From Rhopalosiphum padi (Eukaryota > Arthropoda > Insecta > Hemiptera > Aphididae), in contig NC_083598.1 of NCBI RefSeq assembly GCF_020882245.1, forward strand, positions 46,661,858 to 46,725,857: a stretch of 64,000 nucleotides of DNA, read 5' to 3'. The notes beneath the pieces are model-generated. The model was not told the origin of the DNA and searched no databases. It was given only the letters and a program-made list of their open reading frames with translations. This document shows, one piece after another, positions 1-12,635 of this stretch. How positions within the stretch are numbered: the first letter of the stretch is position 1; each line of letters opens with the position of its first letter. The translations under genes and the position numbers were made by a program.

Positions 1-2098
1 CGCGAGGATAAAAACTATTTTTGGTTTTCTAATTTGGTATATTGTATATAAATGATATCTCTGACATATCAACTTTACATAACTGTTCCGCCCGGCGTTG
101 TCCGTGTAGTAGGTAAATACTTAGTTATTAATTAAAAAATAGTTACTAAGTAAAAGTAATGTGATATATATGTATATACTATGCATGTTAGAGGAAATCT
201 CTTCTAATCAGAATATTTTAACCGATCTTGTGTGGGATGTATGTCTAGATAGTTGTTTTTTTCTTTTAGGCATACTGTCATACTGACGTTATTTATTCAA
301 TACAATCAGGTTGCCACAGAAACCCACGGGCCGCCGTGCCGTATACATGTATACAATTCACACGTTTATTTTAATTATTAATTTTGTAATTAATAATTGA
401 CTTAATCGTACTAAATTTATGTCTATGACACTCACAATAAAGAATGTGGCTTTCTATTGGTAAAATAATTTTCAAAATCGGTTCAGTAGATCCAGATATT
501 ACCCCTAACAACGTCAAAAAACGACTTCTCTTTATATAATAGTATATTTATATATATAAGACATAAGTATATATATATATATAGATATAAGTGCAACAAA
601 TATTAATGAAATTTTAATATTTATTTTAATTTAAACGAATTTCAGATTATTCAGTAAAGGTATGGAGGTAATTTTATACTGTTGTCGGATTATTATTAAT
701 TCGTGCGCAATTTTTTAATTCTGAATATTATCCGACTGATGCAATGTCTCAGGTGGCTCAGGACTCAGTGCTGAGTAAGAACTTCCAGAATAACCGAAAA
801 AAAAATTGTTGAACATATGAAATAGTGGTCTGCGTAGGCGAATCATTCAAAATTGAATCAATATAGTTTGAATTTGATATGTTCTTCTCTTAAACTGCCT
901 TTTTTGGTAATCTGCGACATTTTAGATACCTATAGGTACATCAGGTAGAAAATTCTTGAAAAAATCAAGATCGCTATTAGTTATTACATTTGTTTATCTG
1001 AGAATCTTTTTTTGAAATTACATTACCTATGAAGAACTTATCAACTTCATCTGTCGATGTTTTCATCTTAGGTATTGCATTTTTTTTTTTTTGTAGTAGG
1101 TATTCGGAGTAGTACATTTAATTTGTGACATATCTAGATGCCTTTTTTGAAAACTTTCTTTTGATGCTGATGAAATTTCATGGTTTAAAAAAGACTTCTC
1201 TGTTATCTAGATCGATTGTGTTACTTCATGTGAAAATATTTATTAGTTCTACAAGAATAATCTAATGATAATATTATTGATTATCATCGATTGGCTGGTT
1301 GCTTGTTGTTTATACTGTTTCGACGTAAGAGCTGCTTTAGGTAATAGGTAAATACCTATTAGTCACTGAAATATATTTTGAAAATGTATCAATTATAATA
1401 TATTATATGTAAAGTACTCGTAAATCGTCGTTTACGTGAGAAATCTCTTATGTGTAAAATTGATCAAAATAGCATTTAGGAATTTTAACTGTAAACTTTT
1501 TTTAATTACTTTTAGAAAAAATAAACCTATAAATTAAAAATATCTTATTTAATATTTATACCTTATAGTGATCAATACATAATTTGCTTTTATCAATGTT
1601 TTGTTAAAAAAATTATTTTATATTAGTAAAAAATTGTAATAATATCATTACATATTTTTATCGAAACCGGGACGGTGTGACGCGGATTACGGCTGATAAG
1701 CAAATACTGTGCTTTAATATTTATGATATTATATCTGATGATAAGTTTGTAAATCGTACAAATTTATTTGTAGCAAAAAATATTTTTTTTTGTTATGCAT
1801 TTTAATTTAAAAGTTATAAAAAGTATTTTTTATAATTACGACAATTATTAGAAATTTAGGCTACTTATATTTGTTATGGCCAAGGTGGCTAAGATCACTA
1901 ATTAAAACTTTTTTGGGGGAGGGGGGCTTAGCGTTCAGTCCAGTGCGTTGGCATATTTACATTCCTTACGATTCATCGATTGTATTTGGTGCATATGACT
2001 TTTTTATTGGTAATAACCGCATAGCTTATTTCAGTATTAAAAAGAGATAAATTAGATAATAGCTTTACTATTTATGATTATACTTCGTCATTGAGTAG
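1..2098. other. A+T-rich sequence upstream of the recognised DNAAF6 exons
   Basis: No exon can be called with confidence. The missing first exon must end with one leftover base so that it joins the GT at 3,479. Two ATG-to-donor stretches meet that phase: 52-112 (ATG, then donor GTAAAT) and 744-774 (ATG TCT CAG..., then donor GTAAGA). Neither gives the Leu-rich N-terminus usual in the family, so either may be chance, and the true exon may lie left of the window. Short G+C-rich patches occur at 88-108 and 325-345, with a (TA)n-like tract at about 545-590. Confidence 0.5.
744..774 (+). other. Tentative first coding exon of DNAAF6
   Basis: The ATG at 744 opens MSQVAQDSVL plus one base and runs into TGA|GTAAGA. 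Splicing to 3,479 would form an AGT (Ser) codon and keep the known frame open. Only the phase and the donor support it. There is no family match at this end, and chance alone gives the right phase one time in three. The stretch at 52-112 is an equally phased alternative. Confidence 0.2.
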
Positions 2099-3279
2099 AC
2101 TTAATACTTAATGACATTTTTATCCACGAAATAAAACTTTACAAAGGCCTTATAACAAGCTAACATTTTCGTTATACATATACATGTGTAATATAATTAT
2201 ATAATATGTACTTTAAATTAATGCTACTTATATTCAGTTAAAATTAATTGTATTTTAAACCAAATTACAAATGATATTTATTGAGTAAATTAATGAAGTA
2301 AATTCATACCAATTGAAGAAATTAAATATTAAGACAAGAAATTCTGTAGTATTCTACCGTCTCAGCCAGTTCATGTCTAAATTATAAATTCTATGATAAT
2401 ATTATATTTCGACTTTTGTTTGCAAAAAAGACGAAAAACATGTTTTGATATAGATTGATAGTTTATACATTTTATTTTTAATCGTATAAATAAAATATCT
2501 ATACCTACTGTGTATCATTTATTGGAATTCGATACCGACCATTTTTAAGGATTTCAGTATAGGCAATTTTCTGAGTGTGTGTGTACGTGTAAGTAGCCGT
2601 GTAGGTGTGTAGTAAGTGATCGTTAGCGTGTGATTGTGTGTTCTTACACACATTTCTCTCGAAATAGTTGGTTACTCTCGCACGGTGCACGCACATATCA
2701 ATGACGAATTACATGAAAATAAATTATTTTGTTTATTTTATTAAAAGTATCAATGTTTTGCCAATTCTATTAACTAAGTTATTTATCTTGTAAAATTTCT
2801 AAAAAACTTTTTGAACTCTTCATATAATTTATTTGAAATCTACCATCTTATATTAATTTTAATTGAAGAAGTGATCTTTCACTTCAAAATTATCAACATT
2901 TTAAAATTCATAATTCTCAAAATTTCAATAAAGTGGAAAAGTCGTTAACTTTGTGACGAACTTAAATATGTTATCATAAGTTTTATCTGATAAATAGGAT
3001 ATTTGATGTAATTGGCACAAGATAGGTTTATTTTGTTAAATAACACAGATGGAATCGAATCACCTTAAATTATTATTACTATTAGTAACATAATTCATCA
3101 GGTAATTTGGTTTAAAATACAATTATTTTAACTGAATATAAGTAGCATTAATTTAAAGTAAATATTAAATAATTATATTACATATGTATATGTATAACGA
3201 AAATGTTAGACTTGTTATAAGGCCTTTGTAAAGTTTTATTTCATGGATAAAAATTAAAATGTACATTAAGTAATAAGTA
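2099..3279. mobile_element. Non-autonomous DNA element with long terminal inverted repeats
   Basis: The left arm (about 2,099-2,268) is the reverse complement of the right arm (about 3,102-3,279), with only scattered substitutions and short indels over roughly 160 bases. Shared blocks include AAAGGCCTTATAACAAG, TTTTCGTTATACATATACA and TTAATGCTACTTATATTCAG. The interior (about 830 bases) holds a GT-rich patch at 2,573-2,650 and no transposase frame. Exact ends and target duplication are unclear because the outermost bases diverge. The near-identity of the arms suggests recent insertion. It sits about 200 bases upstream of a DNAAF6 exon, inside the upstream intron if the first exon lies to the left. 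Confidence 0.85.
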
Positions 3280-3478
3280 TATTATTATAATAAAGTAATT
3301 GGAAATAATTTACAACTATATAAATTAAATTACTTTTTTCTTGTTAAAACAGTAATAGTTACTAGGCAGTAAGTTTGAACACTGCAGTAACCTGCAGTAG
3401 TTGTTGTTTCAAATTTGTAAAAATAATAAATCGAATTATATTTTTTATTTTTATACTAATATGTTATAATTTAAATAG

Positions 3479-3723
3479 GTAAGTCAAAAACAGGAAAAGA
3501 TACAAAAATCTTAACAAACGAATCTATAAAAAAAATCGATGAAAAAAATCAAAAAAAAATCGAATTATTAGAGTCAGAAGAAGAGAAAGCTAAAAACATA
3601 TGGCAAGAGGAAGAAATCGTAGCTGCTCCAGAAGCAATTGACGTCATTTCAGACACTAGAGTTAGACCTGAATATGATGTCAAGTATCAACAATATGTCG
3701 GAACAGAAGATGCGTTTTTACAA
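3479..3723 (+). CDS. DNAAF6: DNAAF6 (PIH1D3) internal exon, N-terminal half of the protein
   Basis: This exon codes 81 residues of dynein axonemal assembly factor 6, a cytoplasmic co-chaperone that helps fold and assemble axonemal dynein arms. It starts after an AG acceptor (3,477-3,478) and enters with two bases of a split codon. The first part is charged and Lys/Glu-rich, with IWQEEEI near the middle. It ends with RPEYDVKYQQYVGTEDAFLQ, which matches the family hallmark PEY...VGTEDVFL just before the PIH/CS-like domain. A GTAAAC donor follows at 3,724, and joining to 6,599 in phase 0 gives AFLQ-MGPKTP, as expected for the family. The frame is closed by a stop at 3,472-3,474, so the start codon lies in an upstream exon. 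In insects with flagellated sperm the role is presumably in sperm (and chordotonal cilia); that is inference. Confidence 0.9.
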
Positions 3724-6598
3724 GTAAACTAAATTAAAAATATGTTTCACAATTTAGCAGTTCTAGTAATTTTATAACTAGAGCCTCTATTAATTATTTT
3801 TTTTAAAGTCTGAAAGTTTATTATTTTTACTATTTATTCCAACCTACGGGATATCATGTTCAATGTTTAATCTAGATCTAATATCCATATATATATTTTC
3901 GATCCATATTATATGACGTAATGTATATAATAAATAAAGTTAATAGGTACTATATGCATATTATCTTCTGTAGTAATATGCAAATAAATTTAGAAACTGT
4001 AGCTAAATCATTAGCATGATTTTACATGATTGTTCTATGTAGAAAAAATTCCAAATGAATACATTTTTTATTTAACCTAGATTATACCTGTTAATTTAAC
4101 AAATAACAATTAACAATATAAAAAACTGTTATCTTTTTTAGATTAATTATTATTCGCCTCAAATAGCTCAAATGTTCGAATAATATTCCTGCTAATTGTT
4201 ATCATTAGCAGATGAGTTCTGATAAGCAGGGGCAGCTCCAGAGACTTGGTTGCGGGAGCTAAGTCATAATATTCATAATAATATTATACTTTAGTATATT
4301 TTATATTATTAAAGTTTATAGTTTTATATATACTTCATAGTATAGAAAATATAGACATATTATCCTTTACTAAAAAACTTGCAACGGTCTATAATAGTCT
4401 ATGGTACCTATAATATATTTTTAGTAATTTTTTTTTTAACAATACATAATTTTTTAAAAGTATGGGATAGAGGGAGAGGCGACTGCTGTAGGTTCCTCAT
4501 GGAGCCACTCTTACTGGCAAACGTGACAGTCAGAGGATTAATAAATTCAAATAATAATACATTATTGAAGTCTATCAAAATTAATATATTTCCAAAAATG
4601 ATATAAGTAATGGCTAGCTATTTTTCAATTGTGGAACAAGATAAAAATAATAGTATACTTGCGTATTATTTATTGTGTCGTAATAGCTCATGAATTATTT
4701 AGATATCACTTACTACATTTTGTATTTAATGTGACCTGTGCTTTGAAAATAGTTTTTGCGTATTTTGGTCTAATATTTTAATATATTAGTTAAACAAAAC
4801 TAAAATAATTGTATAATAATTTCAACTTCTATTTAAGTTGAGAATTAGAGATCTAATGCAATAGGTACGAAAATAGTAAATGCGTTATACCTTATACGTA
4901 TACTGTATACCCATATAGCATTTTTTTTAAAGAATGTCTTTTTATAATTCTTTAAAAATCATAATGATTTAATATTTATAACTGTAATAATATTTATATT
5001 AGTATGTAGTATGGTTGTAATGTCGAAGCAAAATAAATAGCAAATAACTATATAAAACATTTTTTATTTTATTTTGATATAATTTGATGGGTGAAGTCAA
5101 TATTAAAACGTATAAACTATACATATATATAAAAACAATAAAGATTAATAAAATAATTATATAAGCTTAGTATTTAATAATATTCAATATATTACGAGAA
5201 CTGCATGCTTTTGACTGATTTAGTTTTATTATTATAGTTTATAAATAATTAAAGATTTTGATTGGTTTTATTATTACTTTAATTAAATCTAATTATTATT
5301 TAACATTTTTAATCGAAATTATGAATGGTCTTATCGAATGAATATGTCTCTCCAAAAGATAACTAAAATTGTTTTTATATTATGTATACGTATATTATAC
5401 AAATAAAAAATGAACGGAAAAGAACTATTTTATTTTTAACTTTACATAATTTGATGATATAAATAGATTTTACATTACTTTTAATATTCAGTTAAATATC
5501 TTTCGTATAGTTAAAATAACTTTGGTTAAATTTTATACTTGAACTTTATGTAGATTTTCATTGTCGTGCAGCATTGTAGGTTCAAGTTTCGTAATCAAAA
5601 TATTAATTAAGTATAATTAATATGAATGTGTATTTAATTACGTTATTAATTTATCAATTTTTTTTATCAAGCTGTGACGTTATAATATAAAAAAAAATAA
5701 CGAAATTAACGTAATAATAAATAATGAATTTATTCTAAGTTTTTACTGTAAACATATTTATATTAATATGGCTATTTATTTTTATTATTATGTTTAATCA
5801 TGTAAAGTTCCTATATACTATATTATAGTCTAGAACTATGTGTATAAATTGTGTAAAAAGAGTGTATACTAATCTGGATATGTGGTTGGTATATTTAAAT
5901 TATCTTCATCACGGCATTATATTTTTATTTTATGAATTAATTTAATTAATTAATAGGAAGGAGACTTTCCATCTTGTGGGTTGTGATAGTGTAAATGAAT
6001 GTGACATTAGTTACATAATTTTTTGTCAATCTTATTCTTTAACGTGTAAAGCTATTCTTTGTTTTATTTTTCTCTTGATATTGTTCCATAACCATACAGT
6101 TTCTTCTCAAATTCTCAATTCTTAATATTTGTTTCTGTTGTTTCTCTGCTCATATTATTTATCACAAATAACGAACTATCAAAATATAAAATGTATTAAT
6201 TTATAAATTTATATTTTAACACATATATAGATCAATTATATGTGTATTACAAACCACATAAGAAATTAAATTTTTGATTTTAAAATCGTAATTAAAATAA
6301 AAATAATCATATTCTAAACATAAAGATATATAACAACATATACAATATACATACGTATATCTAAACTAAATAATATGTAAATTATGTGTTGATTTTCGGT
6401 GATAATATTATTTTTAATTTAAAATTCCATTTATACATTTTATTTCTATAAATTAAGTTAGGTACTATGCATATTAATGCGGCATGAATACGAATTAAAT
6501 TTTAAATGTAGTAATAAATAGTTTTGTCTGATAATTTTATATTTTGCTTATTTTACAAAAATCATGTTACATCAAATAAAATATTTGTTATTTTTTAG
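3724..6598 (+). other. DNAAF6 intron between the two recognised exons
   Basis: The intron is 2,875 bases, with a GTAAAC donor and a TTTTTTAG acceptor. It is A+T-rich and holds no exon I can recognise. A degenerate hAT-like fragment sits at 4,227-4,516. The open frame at 4,379-4,606 lies partly over that fragment and shows no coding signal. Confidence 0.85.
4227..4516. mobile_element. Degenerate hAT-like non-autonomous element
   Basis: The left end, CAGGGGCAGCTCCAGAG, is of the CAGGGGCGG-type seen at ends of many hAT elements. The right end (GGAGCCACTCTTACTG) is its rough inverse. No 8-bp target duplication is visible, so the borders are uncertain and the copy is old. Confidence 0.4.
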
Positions 6599-6856
6599 AT
6601 GGGTCCAAAGACTCCACTGACGTCCAGTTGTGAAGCGATGGTGATTGAAGTGAAGATGCCCGGAGACCGTATGCCAGGCATTTGTACAGATATAACAGAT
6701 GAAGCTGTTGATATTCGCAGCCCTAAGTATAGACTGCACGTGCCTTTTCCACATAATGTGCACAAACAGATGTCGAAGGCTTTGTGGAATTCCTCAACCA
6801 ATATTCTTACAGTAACTGTATTTCTAAAACGTGAATACGATGATATAAATTTCTGA
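6599..6856 (+). CDS. DNAAF6: DNAAF6 (PIH1D3) terminal exon, C-terminal CS-like domain
   Basis: This exon codes the last 85 residues plus the stop. The acceptor is TTTTTTAG at 6,591-6,598; the apparent ATG at 6,599 is only the first codon of the exon. The reading MGPKTPLTSSCEAM, then VEVKMP-like beta strands, then DIRSPKYRLHVPFPHNV and finally TVTVFLKREYDDINF, follows the C-terminal domain of PIH1D3/DNAAF6, which ends in KREFD(x)NF across animals. This p23/CS-type beta fold contacts HSP90/HSP70 partners in the dynein arm assembly pathway (family knowledge). The frame is intact with no frameshift. G+C is clearly higher than in the flanking introns, as expected of selected coding sequence. Frames overlapping it on the minus strand (6,572-6,763; 6,595-6,870) are shadows. 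Confidence 0.93.
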   Translation: MGPKTPLTSSCEAMVIEVKMPGDRMPGICTDITDEAVDIRSPKYRLHVPFPHNVHKQMSKALWNSSTNILTVTVFLKREYDDINF

Positions 6857-6896
6857 AATGTAGCGATCAAATGTATACCTCTTACTTATTTATCAC

Positions 6897-6902
6897 AATA
6901 AA
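6897..6902 (+). terminator. Polyadenylation signal of DNAAF6
   Basis: A canonical AATAAA lies 41 bases after the stop codon of the terminal exon, so the 3' UTR is very short. It is the first such hexamer downstream. Confidence 0.75.
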
Positions 6903-8100
6903 TTATTAGATATTTTTTTCATTGAAATATTGTGTGTCATCTTGAATTATATTTTTAGTTTTTATAACGTTTAATTTTATATGGTTCAAATTTGTAATTT
7001 ATGAATTATAATATATAGTACTTTTGTATTATAGTTATTAATTACGAACCTAATATCTTATATGTCTTAGTACTGGTGACGTTGCTATTCGGTAGTGCAC
7101 GTTTCCTTGGGATAGGACCTCTTGTGTCCACATAGTGTTGGCATTAGGTGATTTAATGCTGTGTCGTTTAAGCTACATTATTGCTCATTATATCAATGTG
7201 TGCGCCACAAGTGTCTGCAATGTCGATATCCTTTTACTCTATAGGGTTGCGTCAATTTGAAGGCCATCAACGCGTGCTTTTTTTATAGGAATATTCGGCT
7301 TTTTATTTTTTTCATTACAGTTTGTGTTGCTTTGTTAGAAAACTTTTTCTTCTAATTCATCTTGGTATTATAAATCGTGCAATAACGAACTTAAAACTCC
7401 GTGTTCTGAGGGTTTTGATGAGATGTTCTACGTTCCCTGACAATGAAAATGTGCTTATTCATTTTTGTTTTACTTATTCTGTATAAATATTATATTATCT
7501 CGCAGTTGAGATGTATTATAGTCTTGGTCAGGTTGGCGAAGGGAAGGTGATGGAAAATTCTGAAAACGTCTTTGTATACATAAATAGTATACATGTTGTT
7601 ACAGTGATAATGCTATTTATAATGATAGTCACAGGATATTATAATTATTATTTACTAATTTTCCATAGTCTTTTAACCACTGTTATAACGAGGAAAATTA
7701 ATTAAAATTGTATTTAATAATAATTAGTAATTATATTGGTATTATGATTCAATAATAAAACGTATTTATAAAATGTAATTACGTTATGTATATTATATAA
7801 CTATCGAAAGTCGAGGCTCATGAATCAGAAATATAACCATCAGCATATCGGTGTAACTTTACATTTTATAAGTTATTAGCTCGTTTAGACGTTTATTTCA
7901 GTTCTTAATTTTTCACGACTGACAAAGCATAAAGTTATCATATGTAGACAAATTGACACGTTCTAAAATAAAATATAACGCAGAAGCTTGTCTGTATAGT
8001 AATATATGATCCATGAATTTCCAGTCACCCTAGATATTATGTTTATATATAAATAAGTACATAACTTACTATATCACCATTTCATTCAAATAAGTGGATA
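6903..8100. other. Intergenic sequence with a G-rich, gene-like patch at about 7,075-7,560
   Basis: The patch at 7,075-7,560 is less A+T-rich than its flanks and has more G than C on the + strand. All frames are broken by stops. The open frame 7,511-7,705 gives a hydrophobic 64-residue string with no recognisable family. It could be a non-coding transcript or a decayed repeat. Confidence 0.4.
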
Positions 8101-8111
8101 TATCATGTACA

Positions 8112-8240
8112 GTTTTGACGTGTGACGTCATCAGTATTATAAACCGTATCGTTTAATTAACGTGAACGTCGTTTAAATAATACTCTCTCAAATTTCCGAA
8201 CACACTAAGGTGACGTGTATGCGTCATTGATGTGAAAATA
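8112..8240. promoter_or_regulatory. Cluster of CRE-like (TGACGTCA) motifs
   Basis: A perfect palindromic cAMP-response element TGACGTCA lies at 8,123-8,130. Within about 120 bases there are also TTGACGTG just before it, GTGAACGTC, GGTGACGTG and GCGTCATTG. TATAAACC follows the palindrome closely. In such an A+T-rich background this density of CGTCA/TGACG cores is unlikely to be random. No coding exon is visible nearby, so the target gene is unknown. Confidence 0.4.
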
Positions 8241-11200
8241 TATTGTCTGCTGTTTTTGCTTCAAAAACAATATATTATACTGCATACATAATTTTAATTG
8301 TTATTAATATCAACGTGTGCGGTTTTGTAGATATTGTGCCGATCTTTTTTCGTTTCAGATGGGTTTAATTAGTTAATTACATAAATAGTTTTTTATCCAG
8401 TCTGGTAAGTTTACTTTTTATCTCATATATAGATATAGGTACTTAATCTGATAATGGTAATAAATGGGGTAACTTATTAGTTATTGCCATTATAGTATAT
8501 GTGTTAAAATTATTAAACAACGCTTAGAAAAGTGCATTTATAATTTATTTACGTAATTAAATTATATTAGATAGTTGTCAGTCAAAATAATTATTATAAT
8601 AATATAACCGTTAATAAATTTCACGTTAACAAATTTTACAATTTGTACGATTTCAATAAATCTAAATTTCCATTATACACCCTGATTTTTTTTATCTTAA
8701 CATATTTGTAATCAACGACCTCCCTGTTTTCTTCGTTACCATAAATTACAGCGGAAACTATAAAAAACATTAGTGAAGTATAATCCGTTCTATTTTGGTA
8801 TTCATTTTCTTACTATGTCATTCTCCTGTTTCATACCTCCGAATTCCTTTTACTATTTAATATATTTGAATACGTTTCGTATTTTATTTTGTATTTTGTA
8901 TTTTATAATAAAAAGTTTAAATCCATGAAAACTGACTTAAGTATATACGGTGCACGCAATCGATGAATTTATTTTTTCGTCTAGTTATTTGCATCACTAT
9001 TGTGATCATTTTTAAACTACTAATGACGCTTTTTTTTTTTTTTAATGAATTTGATTAATCACGCGGCGTCCTGAATAGGCTATTTCGCTACACCACTGTC
9101 ATAGGTGCACTTATTCAATATTTTTACATAGAATATATTAAAGTCATAACTAAAGACAGAATTTTGCATAGTAGTGCATTCACTTATTTTTATAAACATG
9201 TTGTAAACGGGGTTTTTCCAATCACACTTAAATAAAGAAAATTGCAAATTTTTTTTTTTTACATATTTTTGTATTATGACTCATAACTATAAATTTTTTT
9301 GAGTATTTAGTATTTAAAATATATAACAAAATTAAACATTTCTATATGCATAAAAAATAAAAAAATTCTATGGATATGTATAACCAATTTTTGCAGTCTT
9401 CTGAAAAAATAATTCTTGACAATTCTTGATTAGAATACAAAATTTAAACGGGTCATGTAATAAAACTAATAATAACTATAAATAACTTTGCTATTCATTA
9501 ATATATTAAACACATACAATCATTTTCAATATAATAATAATGTTGAATTTAAATAACTCGTTAGTCTTTTGATTTCATACACGGTGTATGGACTTTATAG
9601 ACCAGGAAAAAAATTATCTTTTTTACAATGATAATATAAATGCAACATATTATGTTAATAAAAGCGTATAACGATAATCTTTAATTTTGTATTTTATTGA
9701 GTAGTTACCTAAATCAAGTTATAATTAATAACATATGAAAAAATTATTAATCGCAGACTCAAATTTTCCAATAACTGCACTTTTTGTACACGTTTTCAAG
9801 AAGTTTTTGACAAATATATATATATTTATGATTTATGTCTTTCATCGATTATTGTTTTTAATTAATATTATTAATATTATAATATCACTGTTGAGTTATC
9901 GACAATAACTAAACACGATCTACGATGTGTAGTCACCTGTATGTTTTTCATACGAATTTTTAAAGTTCTATGAATTTATACTACTAGGAAGAGCCATAAA
10001 AACTCCAAAGAAGTAAAATCTTAAATACGTTACTGGTTTCTACTGATAATGGCAAACAAAACTTATGAAGTATTTTAGGATTAGTTGAATAAACTTAAAT
10101 AAAAAAATATTTAGTGATAAAACTATAAAATAAAATAAATGAGGTTTAAGTTTTCTTTCAATGCAACTTTAATTTTTAAACTGTTAATGATAACCATGTA
10201 GAATATGTGAATGCATTTATATATGGTTTTTATCAAGGGCATTTTAAAAACCATATCAATAGTATTTTGATTCATGCACAGGATTAATATATATTTTACT
10301 ATTATAATCCTCAGTTTAACTTACGATTAAACGAAACCCTTTTATCGACTTTATAACGTATTATAACTCCAATAGTAACAGTGGGTGTATTAAATATAAT
10401 CTTTAAACAATACAACACTTATCTTTGATGGTTTTTAATATTGTATTTCCGCAAATCATTCACGTTATTATTGCATATGGGAAATATCAGCCTTTATAAA
10501 TTAATAGAAATAAATAACAAACATATGCAATACACACCTATATTAAGTCAATAATAAAAATCATATGTTTTAAACAATTATCATGATTATTATATATTAT
10601 ACTCGAAAACCGATTCTTAGCTTAGCCGGTGTCCATATTTATTTCTAAGGATATTTTGTAATTATTTCTATAAGTAATACAGCATATAAAGTAAATTAAA
10701 ATAATTTTTGCAAAAAAAAAAAAAATAATCAACATATACTTTATATGACTTTTATCAACTTATAAGTAAAATATATAATACCATTATATTAATATCATGT
10801 ACCGTAAAAAAAAAATTAGATAATGTACCTTGAAATTAAGTAGTTTTTACTTTTGATCCCTTAAATTACTTACTTGTTCCAATTATATTTTCAGAAATCC
10901 CACTCAAAGTTGAAAATTGAAGCTCTTCCACCTTTCTTATTATAAGTGACGTTAGAAAAAAAATGTTACAATATTGTTAAATCAATACATTTTTGACATT
11001 TTTCGTCCCACTCAAAGTATAAAATAAAATCCTGAAATAAATGGGATTCTTATAGGGCTATAGCTTTGACTTAAAGATTACTCGTATACGTCTAAACTAT
11101 TTTGAATGTGGATAAAAGTAAAAAGGATAGACTGAAATATTGTTTGATTTAAACCGTCTCCTGTAATATATATTTTAACATTTCGCTAATTTTGTGAATG

Positions 11201-12060
11201 TGTTAAATACGTTTTGTTGTTGTGATTTGTATTAATATTAAATTGCATATTTTATTATTTAATGTTTTGTATTAACTAATTATATAGAGTAATTTAATTT
11301 TAAGCTAGTGCATTTACAACAATATAATACATATTGGTTATTATACTATTATCTGTATAAATTATTGTAAAACAAATTTTTATTTCATAAGTATCCCATA
11401 GTTTTATTTATATTTTTAGACATCATTTTATACAATCATTATGTTTTTATGCCTTAATATTAAGTTTTTAAAACAAATCATAAAAATATCTTCTGGTGAT
11501 ACAATAATATATTACGACATAATAAATGGCCTACGATAAAACTGTTTTCCAGTGGACAAATAAATTGTTAAGAAGCGATTTTTATTCGTCGTTTATTGTA
11601 CGTGTATGCAATATATATATTATTAAATGAAACACGTATAAATATATTTAAATATATTCGATATTTGATGTTAACATATAAGAAAAAATTTAAAACAGTG
11701 CAGCTGATTTTATTGTGTTGGCCTTATTGTCTTTTATGGTGCTACAGTTCTTAGAAGGAAATACATTAAAAATTTAAAAACTGAGGGTTTTATTTATTGT
11801 ATAAATAATAATATAATTTTGAAATATATTTTGAGATAGGATCAAAGTGGTTTTCACTTCCACTATGGAAAAATAATTTTAGTTTAGTTTTCTCGACAGA
11901 TATTAAAATAAATAGTTTTATTAAAAGTCCATTAAAAAAATATTCCTATATATTATTATGTATTATGTATACTTATTACTTTTACATAATATCTTCATAT
12001 TTTTAAGATATAATTCGATTGAAGTAAAAATGAAATTATGTGACGCACGTAACGATACAA
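8241..12060. other. A+T-rich intergenic sequence
   Basis: No gene is recognised. A probable interspersed repeat at about 10,880-11,050 carries the phrase CCCACTCAAAGT twice (near 10,899 and 11,007). The rest is low-complexity A/T sequence with homopolymer runs. Confidence 0.6.
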
Positions 12061-12069
12061 AATAGATAA

Positions 12070-12340
12070 TAATATGGTTTCCGAATGTAATTTCTAGATG
12101 GGAGAGCAGACGAGTGTAAAGGTTTTGAGAAGATTTTTCAAAAAAACAATATTTATCTAAAATCTTCATCGACAGATTTGTGACGGCATCGGGTCCGCGG
12201 TGTCTATGTGTTGTTGCCTATCGTATTATGTATAACAATATACATTATTGTGGTGTTTTGGTGTACAATCATGACGGGTTTAAAGTGGCCCATTGTTGTA
12301 GTCGTTGTTGGCGTATTTTTATTATTGTGCACACTATCGA
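12070..12340 (+). repeat. Diverged copy A of a promoter-like block (partner at about 21,470-21,720)
   Basis: Segments in the same order and strand match the block at 21.5 kb: AGACGAG, then GATTTTTCAAA, then a stretch of about 65 bases starting TGTGTTGTTG and running through GTATTATGTA and GGTGTTTTG, then GTTGTAGTCGT. Spacing differs by about 20 bases. The TATA box of the other copy is not preserved here. The frame 12,208-12,471 (hydrophobic, 87 residues) lies in this block but has no counterpart frame in the other copy, so coding is unlikely. Confidence 0.5.
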
Positions 12341-12635
12341 GCTCTGATCGTAATATCGACAAAGACGTTTATCTATATACAAAGATTCAATTTTTTTTTA
12401 AATATGTAAATTTTTTAATAATAATAAATAGAATTTCACTTACAAGTGCTATTGGGTCGGAAAAAAATTAATTACAAAAATTAAACGGACGTCATAAGGA
12501 AATTGCATTTTTACACTTGAAATAATTTGAGAATGTAATTAAAAATGAGCAATGTGTCTGTCGAATTGACTTTGGACAGTGTACGTTAACAGTTATTACA
12601 GCTTAATATTGTGGGTGGGATGTTTGAATTGTCTG

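Noticed and set aside
2505..2696. 63-codon minus-strand frame
   Set aside because: Thr/Tyr/His-rich translation of a GT-rich low-complexity patch inside the inverted-repeat element.
6572..6870. Minus-strand frames over the DNAAF6 terminal exon
   Set aside because: The + strand reading is a clear family match; these are shadows.
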